DNA of 11,759 bases. It comes from Hyphomicrobiales bacterium. Its GTDB lineage: Bacteria; Pseudomonadota; Alphaproteobacteria; Rhizobiales; Afifellaceae. Location of the stretch: positions 1-11,759 of the forward strand of contig JACCSN010000436.1 of NCBI GenBank assembly GCA_013812985.1, read 5' to 3'. Positions within the stretch are counted from its first letter, which is position 1; each line of letters begins with the position of its first letter. This document shows, one piece after another, positions 6,641 through 11,759 of the stretch. The translations under genes and the position numbers were made by a program. Under the pieces are notes generated by a model. That model did not search any database, was not told the origin of the DNA, and saw nothing but the letters and a program-made list of their open reading frames with translations.

Positions 6641-7672
6641 TCAATAAGCGCCGCTCCGGACCTCGAAATGCGTCTCCTTGCCGAGGCTGCCCATGCCGCG
6701 CCCCAGCCAGTCAGCCGTCCAGTCGATCTGCGCGGCAAGCGGGACGGACGGATAGCCGAAGAGACCGGCGGCGCGGCTGGTATTGGCCAACCACGCGGTC
6801 GGCGCTTCCTGTCCGACAAGAAGCGGCTCGCACCCGAAGCGCTTGCCGAATGCATGCGCCAGCCAGCGGACGCTGACGATCTCGGGGCCGGAAATGTTGA
6901 TCGGTGCGGACGGGACGGCGGCATGCCGCAGCGCCCGGAGCGATTGGGCGCAGGCGTCGCCCTGCCAGATCACGTTGACATGCCCCATGGTCAAGTCGAC
7001 TTCCGCGCCCGATCGGACCTTCGCCGCCAGATCGTGCAGCACGCCGTAGCGCATGTCGATAGCATAGGAGAGGCGGATGATCATGCCGGGCGTGCCATGC
7101 GCCTTGGAGAAGTGCTGGAACATGCGCTCCCGCGCGACGCACGACATCGCGTATTCGCCCGGCGGGCCTACCGGGTCCTCCTCGCGCGAGCCGCCATGGG
7201 CGACGACGGCGAACGGATAGACGCAGATCGTCGAATAGGCGATGATGCGGCTAGCCTTGAAATGCTCGGCCACCAGCGCCGGCACAAAGCCGTTCATCGC
7301 CCAGGTGAGCTCTTCGGAGCCGGCGGAGCCGAACTTGCGGCCCGCCATGAAGATCGCGTTCCTTGCGCGGGGCAGGGCGCCAACCTGATCCCGGTCGAGC
7401 AGGTCGGCCTGGATCGTCTCCACGCCGTGGCTCTCCAGATAAGTCCGCAGGTCCGGATCGGAGAAGCGCGCGACGCCGAAGACGCGCCGGTCGGGGAGGG
7501 CGCGCTTGGCCATACGGGCGAGCGTCGGTCCCATCTTTCCGGCGACCCCGATGACGATAAGGTCGCCGTCGACCGCGGCGAGGTCGTCCGCCACCTCGCG
7601 GCTCGGTTTCGACATGAATTCGTCGAGCGCATCCTCCGTCTCGAAATTCTCGGGAAGGTCCGTCCGTCCCAT
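6641..7672 (-). CDS. NAD-dependent epimerase/dehydratase-like protein (extended SDR)
   Basis: This 343-residue cytosolic protein has an extended short-chain dehydrogenase/reductase layout. A roughly 35-residue leader precedes the Rossmann beta strand and glycine loop LIVIGVAGKMG (38-48). The acidic/polar second-strand region VFGVARFSD follows, then a STICVYP segment (147-153) that would supply the catalytic Ser/Thr. The tyrosine motif is Y174-AMS-C178, so the normal YxxxK reads YxxxC and the catalytic lysine is absent at that position. The C-terminal half has NVIWQGDACAQSLRAL and an INISGPEIVSV block typical of nucleotide-sugar-epimerase-like SDRs. The ATG at 7672 is preferred to a TTG ten codons earlier (7702) because an AAAGG precedes it and nothing recognisable precedes the TTG. 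It follows the DHDPS-like gene closely. It may be an oxidoreductase/epimerase with altered chemistry or a cofactor-binding protein; the substrate is unknown. Confidence 0.88.
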   Translation of the reverse strand: MGRTDLPENFETEDALDEFMSKPSREVADDLAAVDGDLIVIGVAGKMGPTLARMAKRALPDRRVFGVARFSDPDLRTYLESHGVETIQADLLDRDQVGALPRARNAIFMAGRKFGSAGSEELTWAMNGFVPALVAEHFKASRIIAYSTICVYPFAVVAHGGSREEDPVGPPGEYAMSCVARERMFQHFSKAHGTPGMIIRLSYAIDMRYGVLHDLAAKVRSGAEVDLTMGHVNVIWQGDACAQSLRALRHAAVPSAPINISGPEIVSVRWLAHAFGKRFGCEPLLVGQEAPTAWLANTSRAAGLFGYPSVPLAAQIDWTADWLGRGMGSLGKETHFEVRSGAY

Positions 7673-7714
7673 CGCAGCTTTGCCTTTCTTGCCTCGATTC
7701 AAGGGCTGGCTGGC

Positions 7715-8776
7715 CTATGCCAGCCAGCGGTCACGGTTTTCCGCCACGAAGGCGTCGTCGATGAGGTCTGGGTAGCGGCGGATCACGTCGTCCAACTTCT
7801 CCGCCTGGCCCGGGCCAAGTCCCTCATGCGGGTCCAGGCACCACGTGCCTTCGAGAAGACCCTGCCGGCGCAGAACCTCGTGGCAGCCCGCGATGCAGCC
7901 GCGGAAATCGTTCGCCACGTCGAAGAGAGCGGCGTTCATCGCGGTGACCCGGCTATCGAGCGCAAGGAGGTCCATATCCGCGGCGCCGCTCTCGGAGGCG
8001 TTCCGGCATCGCTCGAAGATGTCCACCGCGCGCTTGGTCCAGACGCTCCAATGGCCGAGCAGCCCGCCGCGGATGCGCACGACGACCTCGTCTTCATCCC
8101 GCCGGACGGCGAAGGGCGTCGTAAGGTCGAGCACGATGTGGTCGTCGTTGCCGGTGTAAAGCGCGACCCGCTCCTGTGCGCCGGCCTCGACCACGCCCCG
8201 GATCACGTCGAGCGTGCGGTAGCGGTTGAACGGCGCAATCTTGATCGCGACCACGTTCTCGATCGCGGCGAAGCGACGCCAGAACGACGCGGGCAGATCG
8301 AGGCCGCCGACCGCCGGCTGGAGATAGAAGCCGAAGAGCGGAATGCGCGCGGCGACCGCGCGGCAATGCTCGATGAGGTCGTCTTCGGCGGCGCCTTTCA
8401 TGGCGGCGAGGCTCAAGAGCCCGGCGTGATAGCCGAGGCCGACGGCGATGTCAGCCTCGCGACAGGCCTGCCCGGTCCTGCCGGCGAGTCCCGCAACCAT
8501 GACGACAACGCGCTCTGTCCAATCCTCGGCGGTCCGGCGAGCGAGCCTCAGGATCGGCTCGTAGAGCCCGACCTCGCGGATGGCGAACTGCGTGGTATGG
8601 ACACCGACGGCCAGACCGCCGGCGCCGGAATCGAGGTAGTAGCGGGTCAGCGCTCTCTGGCGTCTCTCGTCCAGCGCTCTGTCCGCGGTGAGGGCGAGCG
8701 GATGAGCGGGAATCGCCAGCCCCCGGCGGATCGCCGAGCTGACGGATTCGGAAAGATCGGCCGCGCGCAGAACCAC
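7715..8776 (-). CDS. Dihydrodipicolinate synthase/N-acetylneuraminate lyase-superfamily protein
   Basis: This 353-residue protein, longer than DapA (about 290), has a TIM-barrel aldolase/lyase pattern: RGLAIPAHPLALTADRALDE at the N-terminus, GAGGLAVGVHTTQF (51-64) in place of the classical GGTTGE loop, LFGFYLQPAVGG (147-158) with Tyr151 as the likely catalytic tyrosine, and VVAIKIAPFNRYRT (175-188) with Lys179 as the likely Schiff-base lysine. LYTGNDDHIVLDL (206-218) follows. This suggests reversible aldol cleavage or dehydration of a 2-oxo acid and not lysine biosynthesis. An in-frame TGA just upstream limits the start to the GTG at 8776, which has GAGG seven bases before it. It heads the minus-strand block with the SDR gene 42 bases downstream and shares the IKI and YTG blocks with the DUF993 protein at 3395-4558. 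Exact substrate unknown. Confidence 0.92.
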   Translation of the reverse strand: MVLRAADLSESVSSAIRRGLAIPAHPLALTADRALDERRQRALTRYYLDSGAGGLAVGVHTTQFAIREVGLYEPILRLARRTAEDWTERVVVMVAGLAGRTGQACREADIAVGLGYHAGLLSLAAMKGAAEDDLIEHCRAVAARIPLFGFYLQPAVGGLDLPASFWRRFAAIENVVAIKIAPFNRYRTLDVIRGVVEAGAQERVALYTGNDDHIVLDLTTPFAVRRDEDEVVVRIRGGLLGHWSVWTKRAVDIFERCRNASESGAADMDLLALDSRVTAMNAALFDVANDFRGCIAGCHEVLRRQGLLEGTWCLDPHEGLGPGQAEKLDDVIRRYPDLIDDAFVAENRDRWLA

Positions 8777-8983
8777 GATGGCGCCTCAAATCGGAGAGGG
8801 CGACCTTACCGGGGCCGGACGATGTGTCAAAGCCATGCGGCGCCGACGCGTCCGGGCAATCCGCCGCGCCGAATTGCGCCGCGGGCAGCAGTTCCGTTTT
8901 GCGCTTGTGACCGGGCCGACCATGCGCCAGAGTTCCGCTCAAGAATATGAGATGGTTATCGCCAAGCACATTGGAGAACGCAG
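8777..8983. promoter_or_regulatory. Divergent intergenic region between the catabolic block and the ABC importer
   Basis: This 207-base gap must hold promoters for both directions. Leftward there is a fair candidate, described separately. Rightward I see no convincing -35/-10 pair; the most AT-rich stretch, AAGAATATGAGATGG (8941-8955), is the likeliest -10 area. GGAG at 8973-8976 is the ribosome-binding site of the rightward gene. The TGTAAC/GTTACA dyad found upstream of the Gfo/Idh gene is not repeated here. A GC-rich stretch (8836-8893) has partial dyads but no clear operator. Confidence 0.5.
8803..8830 (-). promoter_or_regulatory. Putative promoter of the DHDPS-like/SDR/TetR block
   Basis: On the minus strand a perfect TTGACA (8830-8825) is followed after 16 bases by TAAGGT (8808-8803), which matches three of six -10 consensus bases. 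The start would be near 8796, about 20 bases before the GTG start at 8776, leaving room for the GAGG ribosome-binding site. The -35 box is strong and the -10 weak. Confidence 0.4.
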
Positions 8984-9937
8984 ATGAGAACGCGTCGGTT
9001 AGCCATTTGGGTCGCGGTCGGAGGGCTGATTGCCGCGCCGCCGGCCTTCGCGCAGACGGAGGTGGCGATCGGCATATCCGGCTGGACGGGCTTCGCCCCG
9101 CTGACGCTCGCGAAGGAGGCCGGCATCTTCGAGAAGAACGGCGTCAAGGTCGAGATCAAGAAAATTCCGCAGAAGGACCGGCACCTGACGATCGCCTCGG
9201 GCGACATCCAGTGCGCCGCGACCACGGTGGAGACATTCCTGATCTGGAACGCCAGCGGCGTGCCGATCAAGCAGGTCGTGCAGCTCGACATGTCGTACGG
9301 CGCCGACGGCATGGTGGTGCGCAAGGACATTGCCACGATCGCCGACCTCAAGGGCAGGACGATTGCCGCCTCCGCCCCGGGAACGTCCCCCTATTTCGTG
9401 CTCGCCTGGATGCTCCGGGAGAACGGCTTGACGCTCGACGACGTGACGATCGCCAATCTGGAGCCTGCCGCGGCCGCGCAGGCCTTCGTCGCCGGCCAGA
9501 ATGACGCGGCGATGACCTATGAGCCTTATCTGTCAACGGTGCGCGACAATCCGGAAGCCGGCAAGATCATCGCGACCACGCTCGATTATCCGGTGGTCAC
9601 CGACGCTTTCGGCTGCACGCCGGAATTCATCGAGGCGAACCCGGAAGCCGTGCAGGCGATGGTCGACAGCTATTACGAGGCGCTCGAGATGATCGAGACC
9701 GACCAGGCCAAGGCTTACGAGATCATGGGCGCCGATGTGAAGCAGAGCGGCGAGGAATTCGGCAAGTCGGCGGCCTACCTGCGCTGGCAGGGGCCGGAGG
9801 AGAACAAGGCCTTCTTCAACGGCGGCATCCAGGATTTCAGCGCCAAAGCGGGCGAGCTCCTGACGGAGATCGGCGTTATCAAGGACATGCCGAAGATCGA
9901 GGACGTGATCGACACCCGCTTCATCGAGGCCAAGTAG
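8984..9937 (+). CDS. ABC transporter substrate-binding protein (nitrate/sulfonate/taurine, NMT1/SsuA-like)
   Basis: This 317-residue periplasmic binding protein has a clear signal peptide: MRTRRL, a hydrophobic core, and an AFA-Q cleavage site at residue 23. The mature protein starts as a type II periplasmic fold with ISGWTGFAPLTLAKEAGIFE (about 31-50), the usual start of SsuA/TauA/ThiY-like receptors. It continues with TIASGDIQCAATTVETFLIW, LDMSYGADGMVVRKDI (near 103-118), DLKGRTIAASAPGTSPYF and FVAGQNDAAMTYEPYLS (near 166-182). The ATG has GGAG seven bases upstream. The gene opens a three-gene ABC import operon. Relatives bind sulfonates, nitrate, bicarbonate, pyrimidine thiamine precursors and aromatic acids, so no ligand can be assigned. 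A hairpin lies just after the stop, as after the tctC gene. Confidence 0.94.
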   Translation: MRTRRLAIWVAVGGLIAAPPAFAQTEVAIGISGWTGFAPLTLAKEAGIFEKNGVKVEIKKIPQKDRHLTIASGDIQCAATTVETFLIWNASGVPIKQVVQLDMSYGADGMVVRKDIATIADLKGRTIAASAPGTSPYFVLAWMLRENGLTLDDVTIANLEPAAAAQAFVAGQNDAAMTYEPYLSTVRDNPEAGKIIATTLDYPVVTDAFGCTPEFIEANPEAVQAMVDSYYEALEMIETDQAKAYEIMGADVKQSGEEFGKSAAYLRWQGPEENKAFFNGGIQDFSAKAGELLTEIGVIKDMPKIEDVIDTRFIEAK

Positions 9938-9944
9938 GCCGGGC

Positions 9945-9975
9945 GACAAATGGGCCGCTTGGCCCGCCTGTTGTC
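9945..9975 (+). promoter_or_regulatory. Intercistronic hairpin after the ABC binding-protein gene
   Basis: The 100-base gap between the binding-protein and permease genes contains nested inverted repeats: an inner GGGCC-gctt-GGCCC (9952-9965) and outer GACAA / TTGTC arms (9945-9949 and 9971-9975), with mismatched bases between. No U-tract follows, so it is not a normal terminator. It may protect the upstream mRNA or dampen read-through so that receptor exceeds membrane subunits. The structure is visible; the function is inferred. Confidence 0.55.
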
Positions 9976-10037
9976 AGGAGCTCGCCTTCCCTGAGCCCCG
10001 AACGGACGGTCAATGGCCTATCGACGCGGGAGACCGC

Positions 10038-10811
10038 ATGAAGCCGTTGACGCCCGTCACCCAGAGCGCCCGGACCGCCCTGGGGGTCACCTTCTTCGTC
10101 CTGTTCGTCGCGCTCTGGACGCTCGCGACCTTCGGGGGCTTCGTCTCGCGCACCTTCCTCGCCGATCCGCTGACGATGCTGCGCGAGGGCTGGAGCCTGG
10201 TCGTCGAATTCGGCTTCCTCTTCGACATCGGAATGACGATCTGGCGCGTGCTCGGCGGCTTCGTGCTCGCCGCGGCGCTGGCCGTGCCGCTCGGCATCGC
10301 GATGGGCGCCTGGAAGCCGGTCGAGGCGTTCTTCGAGCCCTTCGTCTCCTTCGCCCGCTATCTGCCGGCCTCCGCCTTCATCCCGCTCCTCATCCTTTGG
10401 GCCGGCATCGGCGAACTGCAGAAGCTCCTCGTCATCTTCATCGGCTCGTTCTTCCAGATCGTGCTGATGGTGGCCGTCGCGGTGGGCTCGACGCGACGCG
10501 ACATGGTGGAAGCCGCATATACGCTGGGCGCCTCGGACCTCGGCATCGTCCGCCGGGTGCTGATGCCGGCGAGCGCCCCGCAGATCGCCGAGATCCTGCG
10601 TCTGGTGCTTGGCTGGGCCTGGACTTACGTGATCGTGGCAGAGCTGATCGGCTCGTCATCCGGCATCGGCCACATGATCATCAACAGCCAGGCGCTTCTC
10701 AATACCGGCCAGATCATTTTCGGCATCATCGTCATCGGCGTCATCGGATTGGTCAGCGACTTTGCGTTCAAGGCCGCCAATCGCCGAATGTTCGCCTGGA
10801 GCCTTGCTTGA
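10038..10811 (+). CDS. ABC transporter permease (SsuC/TauC-like)
   Basis: This 257-residue inner-membrane protein has about six hydrophobic segments (near 13-34, 65-90, 105-124, 128-150, 185-205 and 225-245). It carries the EAA-type cytoplasmic loop VEAAYTLGASDLGIVRRVLM (157-176) that docks with the ATPase. It belongs to the BPD_transp_1 family, in the group that works with nitrate/sulfonate/taurine-type receptors as a homodimer. The ATG has GGGAG five bases upstream (10028-10032), which makes it a better start than the ATG at 10013, which belongs to another frame. It follows the binding-protein gene and precedes the ATPase gene, so the three make a complete importer. Confidence 0.95.
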   Translation: MKPLTPVTQSARTALGVTFFVLFVALWTLATFGGFVSRTFLADPLTMLREGWSLVVEFGFLFDIGMTIWRVLGGFVLAAALAVPLGIAMGAWKPVEAFFEPFVSFARYLPASAFIPLLILWAGIGELQKLLVIFIGSFFQIVLMVAVAVGSTRRDMVEAAYTLGASDLGIVRRVLMPASAPQIAEILRLVLGWAWTYVIVAELIGSSSGIGHMIINSQALLNTGQIIFGIIVIGVIGLVSDFAFKAANRRMFAWSLA

Positions 10812-10846
10812 TGCGGTCACGCGCGGCGCCAGGCCGACGCTGTTGA
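10811..10846 (+). other. Eleven-codon reading frame bridging the permease and ATPase genes
   Basis: ATG at 10811-10813 overlaps the permease stop (TGA 10809-10811) and has GGAG nine bases upstream (10798-10801). It encodes MRSRAAPGRRC and stops at TGA 10844-10846, which overlaps the TTG (10843-10845) proposed as the ATPase start. It is either a coupling minicistron or the relic of the true ATPase start after a frameshift or sequencing error. Confidence 0.35.
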
Positions 10847-11652
10847 CGAAGCTCCGGATCGAAGGTGTGTCGCGCAGCTTTCCCGGCATGCGCGGCGGCG
10901 CTCCGACTCTGGCGCTCGAGCCGATCTCGCTCCAGGTGGCCGAGAACGATTTCATCACCATCCTCGGCCCGTCCGGATGCGGTAAATCCACGCTGCTGAG
11001 GATAGTCGCCGGACTCGACCGGCCCTCGGCGGGTCGTGTGCTGCTGGACCGGCGGGAAATTGATCGGCCCGGCCCCGACCGCGGCATGGTGTTCCAGTCC
11101 TATACGTTGTTCCCCTGGCTCACGGTGCAGGAGAACATTGGTTTTGGCCTGCGTGAAAAGGGGCTGGCGAGAGTCGAACGAGACCAGGTGATCGCCAGCT
11201 ATATCGAGAAGGTGGGCCTGCGGGGCTTCGCCCGCCACTACCCCAAGACCCTGTCGGGCGGCATGCAGCAGCGCACCGCGATCGCCCGCGCGCTCGCCAA
11301 CGATCCCGCGATTCTGCTCCTCGACGAGCCGTTTGGCGCGCTGGACAACCAGACACGAAGCCTGATGCAGGAATTGCTGCTCGGGATTTGGGAAGCGGAA
11401 CGGAAGACGGTGCTCTTCGTCACGCACGACATCGAGGAGGCGATCTTCCTGGCCAACAGGGTCATCGTGATGACGGCGCGTCCAGGCCGCATCAAGGCCG
11501 ACGTGCCGATCCACCTGCCGCATCCTCGCCGATACACGGTCAAGACGAGCCCGGAATTCTCCGCGCTGAAGGCCCAGCTGACCGAGGAGATCCGGGCGGA
11601 GGTGCTGGGCGCGGGTGAATCGGGACGTGTCAATGGGCTGGGACATCCCTGA
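10843..11652 (+). CDS. ABC transporter ATP-binding protein (SsuB/TauB-like)
   Basis: This 269-residue ATPase would energise the importer on the cytoplasmic face. All motifs are intact, numbered from the TTG start: Walker A GPSGCGKST (42-50), Q-loop VFQS (Gln85), a LFPWLTVQEN block typical of the nitrate/sulfonate/taurine group, signature LSGGMQQR (137-144), Walker B ILLLDEPFG (157-165), D-loop ALDNQT, and switch histidine in VTHD (His195). The start is uncertain. In this frame there is no ATG near the permease end. The TTG at 10843 gives MTKLRIEGVSRSFPG, a normal N-terminus, but its ribosome-binding site is weak (AGG about ten bases upstream). TTGs at 10804 and 10762 would extend into the permease gene. 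An out-of-frame ATG with a good Shine-Dalgarno sits at 10811. The gene ends the operon; I see no strong terminator after it. Confidence 0.93.
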   Translation: MTKLRIEGVSRSFPGMRGGAPTLALEPISLQVAENDFITILGPSGCGKSTLLRIVAGLDRPSAGRVLLDRREIDRPGPDRGMVFQSYTLFPWLTVQENIGFGLREKGLARVERDQVIASYIEKVGLRGFARHYPKTLSGGMQQRTAIARALANDPAILLLDEPFGALDNQTRSLMQELLLGIWEAERKTVLFVTHDIEEAIFLANRVIVMTARPGRIKADVPIHLPHPRRYTVKTSPEFSALKAQLTEEIRAEVLGAGESGRVNGLGHP

Positions 11653-11678
11653 ATGCGCGGCGGTCACAGGAAGACCCG

Positions 11679-11759
11679 CTAAGAATTGAGTTCCGTCGCT
11701 GCTTCCAGCGCGGCGTCCGCGGCGCTTCCAAAAGCATCGCTTGCGCCATTCTGGCGGGA
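11679..11759 (-). CDS. Possible C-terminus of a convergent gene (fragment)
   Basis: On the minus strand a frame enters at the window edge and runs 26 codons to a TAG at 11681-11679, ending AADAALEAATELNS. The Ala/Glu-rich composition is protein-like, and a gene converging on the ABC operon would be ordinary. However, third-position G/C bias is weaker than in the confirmed genes and 26 codons without a stop is not improbable in GC-rich DNA. No family is recognisable. The rest of the tail (11653-11678) shows no feature. Confidence 0.3.
   Translation of the reverse strand, partial: SRQNGASDAFGSAADAALEAATELNS

Noticed and set aside
8836..8893. GC-rich partial dyads as an operator in the divergent gap
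   Set aside because: The matches are short CG-only runs that occur by chance in DNA of this composition; no symmetric site stands out.
5774..8950. A 1058-codon open frame on the plus strand
   Set aside because: It lies antisense to three well-supported minus-strand genes (TetR, SDR, DHDPS-like) and across their gaps. The translation is rich in Arg, Ala, Asp, His and Glu with no recognisable domain, as expected for the antisense frame of GC-rich coding DNA.
8822..8950. A 42-codon plus-strand frame (starts MCQSHAAPTRPG) in the divergent gap
   Set aside because: No ribosome-binding site, Arg/Pro/Ala-rich, and it ends in the probable leader of the ABC binding-protein gene; no sign of being a real small protein.
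10013..10846. A 277-codon plus-strand frame starting upstream of the permease
   Set aside because: It runs out of frame through the permease gene and is very rich in Arg; the permease frame has the EAA loop and hydrophobic segments. Only its last 11 codons (10811-10846) are of interest as a possible bridge.
10768..11667. A 299-codon minus-strand open frame
   Set aside because: Antisense to the ABC ATPase, whose Walker A, signature and Walker B motifs are intact on the plus strand.

Overview
The window looks like an accessory catabolic and transport region from a high-GC alphaproteobacterium, most likely Hyphomicrobiales (Rhizobiales-like). The evidence is strong G/C bias at third codon positions, a TctC/Bug-type solute-binding protein with a tripartite tricarboxylate transporter, and Gfo/Idh and dihydrodipicolinate-synthase-superfamily enzymes arranged as in rhizobial sugar or polyol loci. 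The taxonomic call is inference; there is no rRNA or other marker here. I see no tRNA, rRNA, CRISPR array, insertion sequence or attachment site.

The left and middle of the window (1-8776) are coded entirely on the minus strand. In transcription order, an upstream block holds a DHDPS/NAL-superfamily aldolase or lyase (8776-7715), an extended-SDR NAD-dependent epimerase-like protein (7672-6641) and a TetR-family regulator (6553-5834). A 121-base gap follows. It contains a consensus -35 box, a plausible -10 box and an 18-base inverted repeat lying on the -10, which looks like a repressor-controlled promoter. Below it lies the main operon: Gfo/Idh/MocA oxidoreductase (5712-4561), DUF993-type DHDPS-superfamily protein (4558-3395), then tctC (3318-2299), tctB (2183-1605) and tctA (1589-54). 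The start of a sugar phosphate isomerase/epimerase-like gene overlaps the tctA stop and runs off the window at base 1.

A 207-base divergent intergenic region separates this set from a plus-strand ABC importer of the nitrate/sulfonate/taurine (SsuABC/TauABC/NMT1-like) class: periplasmic binding protein (8984-9937), permease (10038-10811) and ATPase (10843-11652). The last 107 bases hold no complete gene, only a possible C-terminus of a convergent minus-strand reading frame.

The simplest reading is that an oxidised carbohydrate, sugar acid or cyclitol-like compound enters through the TctABC system. It would then be oxidised (Gfo/Idh), isomerised (TIM-barrel isomerase) and cleaved or dehydrated by one or both DHDPS-superfamily enzymes, with the TetR protein sensing substrate or intermediate. 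The substrate cannot be read from sequence. The points most worth attention are the operator/promoter, the two dissimilar DHDPS-fold enzymes with altered active-site motifs, the SDR lacking the usual catalytic lysine, hairpins directly after both binding-protein genes, and very short reading frames that bridge into tctB and the ABC ATPase gene.
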